NCBI RefSeq assembly: GCF_000406165.1
Contig: NZ_CM001977.1
Location: 4,225,788-4,261,953, forward strand
Reading direction: 5' to 3'
Length of the DNA: 36,166 nucleotides
From: Dickeya zeae NCPPB 2538
GTDB taxonomy: Bacteria; Pseudomonadota; Gammaproteobacteria; Enterobacterales; Enterobacteriaceae
Below, in pieces: positions 26,595-34,736 of this stretch; position 1 is the first letter of the stretch, and every line of letters begins with the position of its first letter. The translations under genes were made by a program, and so were the position numbers. The notes beneath the pieces were generated by a model. It made no database searches. It saw only the letters and a program-made list of their open reading frames with translations, and had not been told where the DNA came from.

Positions 26595-26618
26595 GGGCGC
26601 GGCTATCGCGCCCTTTTT
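26595..26618 (+). terminator. Rho-independent terminator of glpFK
   Basis: Stem GGGCGCG (26595-26601), loop GCTAT, stem CGCGCCC (26607-26613), then TTTTTCTTT. It separates glpK from glpX, so glpX probably has its own promoter or depends on read-through. Confidence 0.88.
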
Positions 26619-26720
26619 CTTTCCCTCCCCCTCACCCGCCCGCCAACACGTCTGTGTTACCATAACGCCCCGACTGAACTCTTCTTTTGTTCCTTAATTC
26701 CCTGTGCAGGACTGGTATCC

Positions 26721-27731
26721 ATGAAACGTGAATTAGCCATCGAATTCTCCCGCGTGACCGAAGCCGCTGCGCTGGCCGGCTACAAGTGGCTGGGGCGCGG
26801 CGACAAAAACGCCGCCGATAACGCTGCCGTGCAGGCGATGCGCATCATGCTCAATCAGGTCGACATCAACGGCCAGATTGTCATCGGTGAAGGTGAGATT
26901 GACGAAGCCCCGATGCTTTATATCGGCGAACAGGTGGGCACCGGTAACGGCGACGCGGTAGACATCGCCGTTGACCCGATCGAAGGCACCCGTATGACCG
27001 CTATGGGGCAGGCGAACGCTCTGGCAGTACTCGCTGTCGGCGAGCAGGGCGCATTCCTGCATGCACCCGACATGTACATGGAAAAACTGATTGTCGGTCC
27101 GCAGGCTAAAGGCGCTATCAATCTTGACCAACCGTTGGAAGAGAACCTCAAACGCGTTGCCGAGCGACTGGGTAAACCACTGAGCGAACTGACCGTCATC
27201 ACACTGGCCAAACCGCGCCACGATCAGGTCATCGCGGATATGCAACGGCTGGGGGTAAAAGTCTTTGCCATTCCTGATGGCGATGTGGCCGCGTCTATTC
27301 TGACCTGCATGCCGGAAAGCGAAGTGGATGTACTTTACGGCATCGGCGGTGCGCCGGAAGGCGTTATTTCTGCGGCGGTGATCCGTGCGCTGGATGGCGA
27401 CATGCAGGGGCGCCTGCTGGCCCGCCATCAGGTGAAGGAAGATAACGAGGAGAACCGCCGCCTGGGCGAGCAGGAATTAGCACGCTGCCGCGAAATGGGC
27501 ATTGAAGCAGGCAAAGTACTGGCACTGAGTGACATGGCGCGCAACGACAACGTGATATTTTCCGCCACCGGCATCACCAAAGGTGACCTGCTCGAGGGCA
27601 TTTCACGCCGTGGCAATATCGCCACCACCGAAACGCTGCTGATCCGCGGCAAGTCACGAACCATCCGTCGTATCAGCTCCACCCATTACCTGGACCGCAA
27701 AGATCAGGCGTTGCACGACTTTCTGCTGTAA
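26721..27731 (+). CDS. glpX: Class II fructose-1,6-bisphosphatase GlpX
   Basis: Removes the C1 phosphate of fructose-1,6-bisphosphate in gluconeogenesis, needed when cells grow on glycerol. From the ATG at 26721 it is 336 aa, the E. coli length, starting MKRELAIEFSRVTEAAALAG. Metal-site motifs are GEGEIDEAPML (about residues 57-67) and AVDPIEGTRM (about 85-94), typical of the lithium-sensitive phosphatase fold. The frame is open upstream to 26553 within the terminator region, which is not coding. It follows glpFK by 146 nt. Confidence 0.97.
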   Translation: MKRELAIEFSRVTEAAALAGYKWLGRGDKNAADNAAVQAMRIMLNQVDINGQIVIGEGEIDEAPMLYIGEQVGTGNGDAVDIAVDPIEGTRMTAMGQANALAVLAVGEQGAFLHAPDMYMEKLIVGPQAKGAINLDQPLEENLKRVAERLGKPLSELTVITLAKPRHDQVIADMQRLGVKVFAIPDGDVAASILTCMPESEVDVLYGIGGAPEGVISAAVIRALDGDMQGRLLARHQVKEDNEENRRLGEQELARCREMGIEAGKVLALSDMARNDNVIFSATGITKGDLLEGISRRGNIATTETLLIRGKSRTIRRISSTHYLDRKDQALHDFLL

Positions 27732-27855
27732 TCACGGCAGGGGATGCGCAGCTCAGCATGAATTGTTTCACTGTTGTTAATAGATCGCGTATCGTAAAGC
27801 TCGGCTGCACACAGCCCTGTGACACCCGAGAGATCAAAAACAGGAGCAGATAACC

Positions 27856-28602
27856 ATGGCAGAGTGGGTGACCGGTAAAGTTATTCAGGTTGAACACTGG
27901 ACGGAAAATTTATTCAGCCTGCGGCTGGAAGCGCCGATAGCGCCGTTTACCGCCGGGCAGTTCGCCAAACTGGCGCTGGAACTGGGTGGCGAGCGGGTAC
28001 AGCGCGCCTATTCTTACGTCAACGCACCCAGCAACACGCTGCTGGAGTTCTATCTGGTTAACGTGCCGGACGGCAAGCTCAGCCCGCATCTGCACCGTTG
28101 CCAGCCAGGCGATGAGGTGCTGGTAACCCAGGAAGCGGCTGGTTTCTTCGTACTTGAGGAGATCCCGGACTGCGATACCCTGTGGATGCTGGCAACCGGT
28201 ACCGCCATCGGCCCGTATCTGTCGATTTTGCAGGAAGGGCGCGACCTGGAGCGGTTCAAAAACATCGTGCTGGTCCACGCTGCTCGATTCGCTCGCGACC
28301 TAAGCTATCTGCCACTGATGCAACAACTGGAACAGCGCTACAACGGTAAGTTACGCATCCAGACCATTGTCAGCCGGGAGGAACAGCCCGGCTCACTCAC
28401 TGGCCGCGTACCGGCACTGATTGAAAGCGGCGCGCTGGAAGAGGCAGTCGGCTTACCAATGGATGCCGCTACCAGCCACGTCATGCTATGCGGCAACCCG
28501 CAGATGGTGCGAGATACCCAGCAGTTGCTCAAAGAGACGCGGCAGATGAGCAAACACCTGCGTCGTCGTCCCGGCCATATGACCAGCGAGCACTACTGGT
28601 AA
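27856..28602 (+). CDS. fpr: Ferredoxin/flavodoxin-NADP+ reductase Fpr
   Basis: FAD enzyme passing electrons from NADPH to flavodoxin or ferredoxin, used for methionine synthase reactivation, anaerobic enzymes and oxidative stress. The 248-aa protein has the FAD motif RAYSYVN (about residues 50-56), the second flavin contact region, the NADP-binding GTAIGPYLSIL (about 115), and an aromatic Trp C-terminus (SEHYW) that stacks near the flavin in bacterial subclass I FNRs. In E. coli it belongs to the SoxRS regulon; I could not place a SoxS box in the 124-nt upstream gap. Confidence 0.97.
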   Translation: MAEWVTGKVIQVEHWTENLFSLRLEAPIAPFTAGQFAKLALELGGERVQRAYSYVNAPSNTLLEFYLVNVPDGKLSPHLHRCQPGDEVLVTQEAAGFFVLEEIPDCDTLWMLATGTAIGPYLSILQEGRDLERFKNIVLVHAARFARDLSYLPLMQQLEQRYNGKLRIQTIVSREEQPGSLTGRVPALIESGALEEAVGLPMDAATSHVMLCGNPQMVRDTQQLLKETRQMSKHLRRRPGHMTSEHYW

Positions 28603-28658
28603 TCCCGACTATCCCGACGACCGTCGAGTAACCACAAAACGGTAGAAACACACTGCAC

Positions 28659-29084
28659 TCAGGACGCGCGGAACCGCAACGGTTCCGCTGCCGGTCCGAA
28701 ACGGTTCGCACCTGTCGTGCCGACAAACGCGCCGCAATCAAGCAACATCATCACAGTAATCAGCGTCGGCAAAAAACGCTCTACGCCCCATTGTGCGAGC
28801 GATGGCAGCATCGACCAATTGCCGTTACCCAACATCCAGGCCACCACCAGCAATAACGCCCACCAGCCACTTCGGTTGCGATCGTGCAGCCTTTTGACCA
28901 GTATCGCCGTCAGCGGCCACATCAGCATCACCAGTACAAACGCCGCCTTCTGGGTATCCAGCCAACCGGTACCGGCCAACACGAATAATCCCACCATCAG
29001 CGCCAGCACGATCACCATCCCTAACCAAAAATCCCGGCGACCAACGCGGCCACGAAACGAAAAACACCATTGTTGTATTGTCAT
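28659..29084 (-). CDS. yiiR: DUF805 inner membrane protein YiiR
   Basis: A 141-aa membrane protein with the DUF805 signature FRGRVGRRDFW at the N-terminus and KRLHDRNRSGWW (about residue 65) before the third helix, both typical of the family. Three to four transmembrane segments are evident: VIVLALMVGLFVLAG, AFVLVMLMWPLTAILV, ALLLVVAWMLG and a last hydrophobic part near 105-125. It converges with fpr and is divergent from yiiQ, as in E. coli. Function unknown. Confidence 0.9.
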   Translation of the reverse strand: MTIQQWCFSFRGRVGRRDFWLGMVIVLALMVGLFVLAGTGWLDTQKAAFVLVMLMWPLTAILVKRLHDRNRSGWWALLLVVAWMLGNGNWSMLPSLAQWGVERFLPTLITVMMLLDCGAFVGTTGANRFGPAAEPLRFRAS

Positions 29085-29229
29085 GTCTTCTTATCCCCGA
29101 ATACGGTTCTACGGGTATGAGTTTACCTTAAGTCAGGTTGTGTTTTTTACCGCACATTTTGACAATTGATCCTGAATCCCGCTTTAATCACACAGCGTGC
29201 CAACAGTGAGTGACGATACGAATAAACTG

Positions 29230-29826
29230 ATGATGAAAAATGCCCTGCTGATTGTTTGTTGCCTGTCTGCTGGCCTACTCTGCCCCCCCTTTGCCAGAAG
29301 TGACGGCTTATTCCAGCCTCAAACCCCGACTGCCGCCCCTTACCTGCTGCCGGGTTCTCCCACGTTCGACATGAACATCGTGCAATTTCGTACCCGTTAT
29401 AACCTGAGTAACCCGTCACTGCCGATTAGTGAATACCGGGTCATCGACACCGGTGACGACTCACCGAACCTGACGCGTGCAGCCAGCCGTATCAACGATC
29501 ATCTGTATTCATCCACCGCGTTGGAAAAAGGCACCGGCAAGATTAAAACCATGCAAATTACCTGGCTTCCCAAACCTAAAGACACCGACCAAAGCGGGCG
29601 ACGTAAACAAGCCATCGGTTACATGGCAGCACTGGTACGCACTTTTATGCCATCGCTCACCAACGAACAAAGCCTGAAAAAAATCGAGACATTGCTGGAA
29701 AAAGGCAAAGGGCAGCGCTTTTACCAGCAAACTGAGGGGGCATTGCGCTATGTTGTGGCGGATCATGGCGAAAAAGGGCTAACCTTCGCTGTTGAACCGA
29801 TTAAGCTAGCGCTATCTGATTCGTGA
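29230..29826 (+). CDS. yiiQ: DUF1454 periplasmic protein YiiQ
   Basis: A 198-aa protein with a clear signal peptide (MMKNALLIVCCLSAGLLCPP, cleavage probably after FARS or nearby), followed by a compact globular domain with FDMNIVQFRTRYN, INDHLYSSTALEKGTG and a Lys-rich C-terminal half. The ATG at 29230 or 29233 is preferred over the frame opening at 29197 because the signal peptide begins there. E. coli YiiQ lies at the same place, between yiiR and tpiA. No enzymatic motif is visible. Confidence 0.88.
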   Translation: MMKNALLIVCCLSAGLLCPPFARSDGLFQPQTPTAAPYLLPGSPTFDMNIVQFRTRYNLSNPSLPISEYRVIDTGDDSPNLTRAASRINDHLYSSTALEKGTGKIKTMQITWLPKPKDTDQSGRRKQAIGYMAALVRTFMPSLTNEQSLKKIETLLEKGKGQRFYQQTEGALRYVVADHGEKGLTFAVEPIKLALSDS

Positions 29827-29967
29827 TCACATCGAGAATTAGGCACGAAAAACAGAGCCACCGCGCCATTTCGACTCTATACTATCGGCAGTTCTGTATC
29901 ATCGTCAGAGTGGCTGCCTGACGCAGCCATGTATTGATTAACTGGCAATTCGCCTGGAGGAAACAAG

Positions 29968-30738
29968 ATGCGACATCCCTTAGTCATGGGCAACTGGAAG
30001 CTGAACGGCAGCACCAGCATGGTTCACGAACTGATCGCCGGCCTGCGCAAAGAACTGAGCGCCGTCACCGGTTGTGACGTAGCCATTGCGCCGCCCGCTA
30101 TTTATCTGGATCAGGCGAAACACCAGCTGGCTGGCAGCCGTATTGTGCTGGGTGCCCAGAACGTGGACGTCAACCTTGCGGGCGCTTTCACCGGTGAAAC
30201 ATCCGCTGAGATGCTAAAAGACATCGGCGCGAAATACATCATCATCGGCCACTCCGAGCGCCGTACCTATCACCATGAAAGTGATGAGTTTATCGCCAAA
30301 AAATTTGGCGTGCTGAAAGAAACCGGCCTGATTCCGGTACTGTGCATCGGTGAAACCGAAGCTGAAAACGAAGCGGGCCAGACCGAAGCGGTCTGTGCAC
30401 GTCAGTTGGACGCGGTGCTGAACACGCTGGGCGCGAAAGCGTTCGAAAACACAGTCATTGCCTACGAACCGGTATGGGCCATCGGCACCGGCAAGTCCGC
30501 CACTCCGGCGCAGGCACAGGCCGTGCACAAATTCATCCGTGACCACATCGCTAAACAGGATGCGGCAGTCGCTGAACAGGTCATCATCCAGTACGGCGGC
30601 TCGGTCAATGCGGCTAACGCTGCTGAGCTGTTCACCCAGCCGGACATCGACGGCGCGCTGGTGGGCGGTGCCTCACTGAAAGCCGATGCGTTCGCCGTTA
30701 TCGTTAAAGCCGCGGCCGAAGCCAAAGGCCTGGCCTGA
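29968..30738 (+). CDS. tpiA: Triose-phosphate isomerase TpiA
   Basis: Interconverts dihydroxyacetone phosphate and glyceraldehyde-3-phosphate, joining glycerol breakdown to glycolysis. The 256-aa protein has all catalytic residues: Lys11 (GNWKLNG), His95 (IIGHSERR) and Glu167 in loop 6 (AYEPVWAIGTGK). The phosphate-binding YGGSVN and GALVGGASL are near the C-terminus. An AGGAGG-like GGAGG ribosome site precedes the ATG. Single gene with its own terminator. Confidence 0.98.
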   Translation: MRHPLVMGNWKLNGSTSMVHELIAGLRKELSAVTGCDVAIAPPAIYLDQAKHQLAGSRIVLGAQNVDVNLAGAFTGETSAEMLKDIGAKYIIIGHSERRTYHHESDEFIAKKFGVLKETGLIPVLCIGETEAENEAGQTEAVCARQLDAVLNTLGAKAFENTVIAYEPVWAIGTGKSATPAQAQAVHKFIRDHIAKQDAAVAEQVIIQYGGSVNAANAAELFTQPDIDGALVGGASLKADAFAVIVKAAAEAKGLA

Positions 30739-30760
30739 TTCCTGCCCGAACACCGCACAA

Positions 30761-30786
30761 CGGCTCCAGACTGGAGCCGTTTTTTT
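30761..30786 (+). terminator. Rho-independent terminator of tpiA
   Basis: Stem CGGCTCCA (30761-30768), loop GAC, stem TGGAGCCG (30772-30779), then seven T. Confidence 0.92.
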
Positions 30787-30890
30787 ATGCCTTTTTCCCA
30801 CTGACTCCGCCTGCATTCATTATTTTGTCATTTTTCCCGTCTAGGTTTTACCAGTCGTGTTTATTTGTTACTTAATTTAACCAAGAGTGA

Positions 30891-32315
30891 ATGAAAATGA
30901 CTCGTAAGGCTATTATTCGCAAAACACTGCTCTCTTCCCTAATGATGACACTGGTAGCAGGTAGCGCACTGGCCGCCAGCGCCGACTACCAACGCCAGGC
31001 GCAGGGAGACATCACCCAGCCCGGTGGTGCCCGCCGCCTCAGTGCCGATCAGACCGAGATGCTGAAAGCCTCACTCAACGCGAAGACTGCCAAAAACGTG
31101 ATTCTGCTGATTGGCGACGGCATGGGCGATTCGGAAATCACGGCCGCACGCAACTACGCGATGGGGGCTGGCGGCTTCTTCAAAGGTATCGATGCACTGC
31201 CGCTGACAGGCCAGTACACCCACTACTCGCTGGACAAGAAAACCCGTAAACCAGACTACGTCACCGATTCCGCGGCATCGGCCACCGCGTGGTCCAGCGG
31301 TGTCAAAACCTACAACGGCGCACTGGGCGTTGATGTGGATGGCAAAGACCATAAGACACTGATTGAAATCGCTAAAGCGGCGGGCAAAGCGACGGGTAAC
31401 GTCTCTACCGCCGAACTGGAAGACGCCACACCAGCCGCCATGGTGTCCCACGTGACCTCCCGCAAGTGCTACGGCCCGGAAAAAACCAGCCAGCAGTGCC
31501 CGACCAACGCACTGGAAAACGGCGGTCGCGGCTCTATTGCTGAACAGTTACTGGTCACCCGTGCTGATGTCACGCTGGGCGGTGGCGGTGCCACTTTTAA
31601 AGAACTCGCCAAAGCGGGTAAATATCAGGGGAAAAGCCTGAAAGAACAGGCGGAAGCGCTGGGCTACCACATCGTGACGGATCTCGATGGCATGAACGCC
31701 GTTACCGCCGCCACGCAGAGCAAGCCGGTGCTGGGGCTATTCGCCGATGGCAACATGCCGGTGCGCTGGCAGGGGCCGCAAGCGAGCTACCACGGCAACC
31801 TGGACAAACCGGTTGTAACCTGTGAGCCGAATACCAAACGCGCGGCCACCGTGCCGACACTGGCGCAAATGACCGATAAGGCTATCCAGTTATTGAGCAA
31901 GAATAAAAACGGTTTCTTCCTGCAAGTTGAAGGCGCGTCTATCGACAAACAGGACCACGCCGCCAACCCATGTGGTCAATTCGGCGAAACCGTCGACCTG
32001 GACGAAGCGGTCCAAAAAGCACTGGAATTCGCCCGTCGTGACGGCAACACGCTGGTGATTGTCACCGCCGACCACGCCCACTCCAGCCAGATTATCGAAA
32101 ATGGAGCCAAAGCACCGGGCCTGACGCAGGCGCTGAACACCAAAGATAATGCGGTGATGACCATCAGCTACGGTAACTCGGAAGAGGAATCCCAAGGCCA
32201 CACCGGCACCCAGTTGCGCATCGCCGCCTACGGCCCGCACGCCGCCAACGTCGTGGGGCTGACCGACCAAACCGACCTGTTCTACACCATGAAAAACGCG
32301 ATGGGCCTGAAGTAA
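30891..32315 (+). CDS. phoA: Periplasmic alkaline phosphatase PhoA
   Basis: Homodimeric zinc/magnesium phosphomonoesterase that releases phosphate in the periplasm. The 474-aa precursor has a signal peptide ending AGSALA, then the metal-site motif LLIGDGMGDSE, the nucleophile Ser in TDSAASATAW, zinc ligands in DKQDHAANPCGQ, TADHAHSS and GHTGT. Cysteine pairs near CYGPEKTSQQC and further on fit a disulfide-stabilised periplasmic enzyme. ATGs at 30891 and 30897 are both in frame; the second has better spacing to AAGAG. In E. coli phoA lies elsewhere, so its place after tpiA is lineage-specific. Phosphate control by PhoB is expected, but no full pho box was found. Confidence 0.95.
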   Translation: MKMTRKAIIRKTLLSSLMMTLVAGSALAASADYQRQAQGDITQPGGARRLSADQTEMLKASLNAKTAKNVILLIGDGMGDSEITAARNYAMGAGGFFKGIDALPLTGQYTHYSLDKKTRKPDYVTDSAASATAWSSGVKTYNGALGVDVDGKDHKTLIEIAKAAGKATGNVSTAELEDATPAAMVSHVTSRKCYGPEKTSQQCPTNALENGGRGSIAEQLLVTRADVTLGGGGATFKELAKAGKYQGKSLKEQAEALGYHIVTDLDGMNAVTAATQSKPVLGLFADGNMPVRWQGPQASYHGNLDKPVVTCEPNTKRAATVPTLAQMTDKAIQLLSKNKNGFFLQVEGASIDKQDHAANPCGQFGETVDLDEAVQKALEFARRDGNTLVIVTADHAHSSQIIENGAKAPGLTQALNTKDNAVMTISYGNSEEESQGHTGTQLRIAAYGPHAANVVGLTDQTDLFYTMKNAMGLK

Positions 32316-32327
32316 TAAAGTCATCTT

Positions 32328-32359
32328 CGGGCCACGGTACTCCTGTGGCCCGTTTCTTT
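32328..32359 (+). terminator. Rho-independent terminator of phoA
   Basis: Stem CGGGCCAC (32328-32335), 9-nt loop, stem GTGGCCCG (32345-32352), then TTTCTTT. It marks the end of the G+C-rich backbone; the following 240 nt to the first island gene hold no gene I can recognise, only a small CTCACC/GGTGAG dyad at about 32,500. Confidence 0.85.
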
Positions 32360-32572
32360 GTGGGAGTAAAAGACACCACTGGTTGTATATTAACCAGATA
32401 ATGCAATTACGTGGTAAGACTCCATTCTTGGCCCGCACCCTCATCGTGTTAAGGCTCAGCCAGAGGCAGCTCGACTTAGTAGCTTATGGCAGCCTAACTC
32501 ACCAACGGTGAGATATAGTTAAAAATACGCATCATGATGGCTGCACGGTGAGCACCACACGAGACCTATATA

Positions 32573-32968
32573 TTAATCCAGAAGATCTTTTGATACGTTG
32601 CCAGTAACGAAGAACTCTTTAAAGATCATGACAACAAGATCGAAGTCTCTTATAAGCTGGCGTTCAGGCCAGTAATTACCGAAAACAATAACTCTGTTAT
32701 CTGATTTTGACATATTCCAATATGAGCGAACATCAGAGTCATTTTCAGAATATTCCAACAACGTGATCAGATAAAAGCCCTCTTCTGTTGAGACATCTAT
32801 ATTTACTGGACCAACACTAGGCTCAGGCAATACAACAAGCCTCATTGACCCCTTCTTATTCCTCAGTTTTAACAATAATTCCTCAACGTCAGACCATTCG
32901 GGTCTACGTATTCTAGTAAAAGAGCTTCTACCTGATAGATAAAATTCTGCTTCAAGTTCAGATTTCAT
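32573..32968 (-). CDS. Unassigned small protein, probable immunity protein (131 aa)
   Basis: I do not recognise the family. The ATG at 32968 has GGGAG about 8 nt upstream; a TTG one codon before is also open. The protein is small, acidic and without a signal peptide or membrane segment. It has MKSELEAEFYLSGRSSF at the start, an Arg/Trp-containing RIRRPEWSDVEELLLKL helix, a beta-rich middle (RLVVLPEPSVGPVNIDVS), and FGNYWPERQLIRDFDLV. This alpha/beta pattern, the A+T-rich codons and the position in a row of immunity-type genes suggest an immunity protein. The last gene of the minus-strand row. A possible toxin tail lies about 170 nt upstream. Confidence 0.7.
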   Translation of the reverse strand: MKSELEAEFYLSGRSSFTRIRRPEWSDVEELLLKLRNKKGSMRLVVLPEPSVGPVNIDVSTEEGFYLITLLEYSENDSDVRSYWNMSKSDNRVIVFGNYWPERQLIRDFDLVVMIFKEFFVTGNVSKDLLD

Positions 32969-33137
32969 CAATTCATCTCCCTATTGAAATTTTTTATACC
33001 ACTATTATCAATACAGAACACCACTACTTATTTTTATATATCGTTAGATCTGCACACCGCCATTATTATCTTTACAATTCAATCAATTAATTTTTTTCAA
33101 AAAACTGAATGACATCAGATAAATAACGGAACGTTGG

Positions 33138-33272
33138 CTATGTAAATATAACAACCGGCATCCCCAGAAATTCCTGAGTAACCTGATGCCAGAAGGATAC
33201 CTGCTGATGATTGAAAATCATGAAAATATCAAAAACGCATGACTTTAAAATAGGTGTAATTATACTTTAGTC
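33138..33272 (-). pseudogene. Possible relic of a toxin C-terminus
   Basis: The 438-nt gap between two immunity-type genes contains an open minus-strand frame with no convincing start. Its last stretch reads NHQQVSFWHQVTQEFLGMP then VVIFT and stop (33138-33212). This His/Gln/Trp-rich amphipathic end resembles the C-terminal tail of nuclease-type toxin modules, and lies just upstream of a small immunity-like gene. It could equally be chance. The rest of the gap is A+T-rich with no feature seen. Confidence 0.3.
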
Positions 33273-33406
33273 ACATCCTGATGATAATAAAAAAACTATA
33301 AAAATTATCATGTGAAATTTATTCGCACATAGATTGGGTGATTATGATTAATCTACATCCCATCTATATTCTTCATGCAAGACATAGTTAACCCCACAAT
33401 GAACAT

Positions 33407-33670
33407 TTAAAATGCCTCACCACGATCATCCGGTGGAGGCAAGATTAATTTATTGTCATTTTCATGCCTTCTGCATTTCTCTGCCAAAGGAATAGCTAAA
33501 GCAATCTCCTTTTTAAATTCTAAAAATTCATTTTTATCTATTTCATAAAATTCAGAGTACTCAATAAATTTATTTCTAACTGGTATCGAGATAAAATATT
33601 TACCAGAATCTAACTCAATCCCTATTGCATATCTATCCTCTCCGTTTACTGACTCATTTTTGAATTTCAT
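33407..33670 (-). CDS. Unassigned small protein, probable immunity protein (87 aa)
   Basis: Starts MKFKNESVNGEDRYAIGIEL with a strong GGGAGG ribosome site about 6 nt upstream. The middle (GKYFISIPVRNKFIEYSEFYEI) looks like a small beta sheet, followed by a helix (EFLEFKKEIALAIPLAEKCR) and the tail HENDNKLILPPPDDRGEAF. Similar short proteins with a YAIGIE-type strand and a CRxxENDxLI-type tail occur, from memory, next to polymorphic toxins, but I cannot name the family. No signal or membrane segment. Row partner of the other immunity-like genes on this strand. Confidence 0.72.
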   Translation of the reverse strand: MKFKNESVNGEDRYAIGIELDSGKYFISIPVRNKFIEYSEFYEIDKNEFLEFKKEIALAIPLAEKCRRHENDNKLILPPPDDRGEAF

Positions 33671-33781
33671 CGTCCCTCCCTATAGTGCTTACGCTGTAGT
33701 CTACAAACGCCATTTTACACCATCAGTTATCTACTACACCTACAGGCAGTTTTCAACATGAAACTCAGAAACTGTTTGCTC

Positions 33782-33886
33782 TCAACTCATTGCCTGGTGG
33801 TATGCGTAGGTTAGAATTGCAGGGTTATAAATATCGACTAGCATAAATGTGTTCTTATCCAGACGTTTTTTGTCTGAACTCGCCAT
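33782..33886 (-). CDS. Candidate 34-aa small ORF in the island
   Basis: ATG at 33886 preceded by AAGGGGA about 7 nt upstream; begins MASSDKKRLDKNTFMLVDIY and ends HQAMS. Too short to assign. It may be a real small gene, a remnant of a longer one, or chance. Confidence 0.25.
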   Translation of the reverse strand: MASSDKKRLDKNTFMLVDIYNPAILTYAYHQAMS

Positions 33887-33917
33887 CCTGTCGTCCCCTT
33901 ACTTGTTGCACGCCTAA

Positions 33918-33949
33918 CTCTCAGGATAAATTTTATGGGAGCCTGAGAG
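33918..33949. terminator. Hairpin downstream of the YrhB-like gene
   Basis: CTCTCAGG (33918-33925) and CCTGAGAG (33942-33949) form a perfect 8-bp stem with a 16-nt A+T-rich loop, 7 nt beyond the stop codon of the minus-strand gene ending at 33956. It could end transcription there, though no long T tract follows. Confidence 0.4.
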
Positions 33950-33955
33950 GTTGTC

Positions 33956-34234
33956 TTAACTCAGGCTATTTTTCCTTTCTTCATAATCATGCAAGTATTT
34001 TTCAAGAGGATAAGCTGTTCCAAGCTCATGTATTTCTCCGGTATCCTTATCCACTATAAAAGGAGCATTACCTACAAGTAACGCACTATTATCGCCGGTT
34101 TCAAGATATTCTCTGGATTGAAAACAGAAAAACCATCCACCCGAAAAACGCCCCAAAGATGTTATTACTACGGGAATGGATCCATCATACAAATATTCAT
34201 TTGCTTTTTTTATGGCGTCATCAAAAGTAATCAT
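33956..34234 (-). CDS. YrhB/Imm35-like immunity protein
   Basis: The 92-aa protein begins MITFDDAIKKANEYLYDGSI and continues with PVVITSLGRFSGGWFFCFQS, REYLETGDNSALLVGNAPFI and VDKDTGEIHELGTAYPLEKY. This matches E. coli YrhB closely in order and length as I remember it, and the YrhB/Imm35 family includes immunity proteins of polymorphic toxins. The fold should be a small beta sheet with flanking helices, cytoplasmic. It is preceded by a GAGAACAG ribosome site. The YrhB name also carries a proposed chaperone role, but here the neighbours favour immunity. Confidence 0.88.
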   Translation of the reverse strand: MITFDDAIKKANEYLYDGSIPVVITSLGRFSGGWFFCFQSREYLETGDNSALLVGNAPFIVDKDTGEIHELGTAYPLEKYLHDYEERKNSLS

Positions 34235-34316
34235 TTTTCTGTTCTCAATATTTTAAATGAATCAATGAGAGTCGGACTGATAAAGCGACGATCCAGACGC
34301 AGATCAGGGGTCATCT

Positions 34317-34736
34317 TCAATTCCCTTCAATCCACACACTCTTAACCCAAGATGCTATATTTTTCCATGATTCATCGCTATAACCATCGGGAGTCCAGTA
34401 CCTTATTTCACCATTTGGCAATATACAGTAATAACTCCCATTATCTTCACATATAGGTAACCAATTATCAGGAACACCCATAGCTTTCGTATCTTTCACT
34501 GCCGAAGATAGTTCTCTATAATACGTTTTATCTCTGTTCAAAGTGAGCAACTCAATTGCCCCATAGAAAACATTGCTAATTTCCTTTAGGATTTTTTTAT
34601 AGTCTTCATGAAAATTAACTCCCAATTCAACTTCATACTGCATTATTAATCCATCATCAGGCAGTGCAATATTTAGTCTTTCATTATTAGATAATAACTC
34701 TATCTCTTTGATAACTTCGTCCAATTCATTTTTCAT
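34317..34736 (-). CDS. SMI1/KNR4 (SUKH) family immunity protein
   Basis: From the ATG at 34736 it is 139 aa, starting MKNELDEVIKEIELLS. The SUKH pattern is clear: an N-terminal helix, then IALPDDGLIMQYEVELGVNF with the family's short acidic turn, HEDYKKILKEISNVFYGAIE, a central strand-rich part, and the NWLPICEDNGSYYCILPNGE segment typical of SMI1/KNR4, followed by IRYWTPDG. SUKH proteins neutralise many nuclease and deaminase toxins. A start seven codons upstream (34757) is open but has a poorer ribosome site. The 5' end overlaps by 11 nt a start-less frame that may be the tail of a lost toxin. Confidence 0.88.
   Translation of the reverse strand: MKNELDEVIKEIELLSNNERLNIALPDDGLIMQYEVELGVNFHEDYKKILKEISNVFYGAIELLTLNRDKTYYRELSSAVKDTKAMGVPDNWLPICEDNGSYYCILPNGEIRYWTPDGYSDESWKNIASWVKSVWIEGN

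Noticed and set aside
27732..27855. SoxS box upstream of fpr
   Set aside because: GCATGAATTGTTTCAC has some resemblance but too few consensus matches to call.
30820..30845. PhoB box upstream of phoA
   Set aside because: Only one half-site (TTGTCAT at 30825) fits; the second half CCCGTCT does not match.
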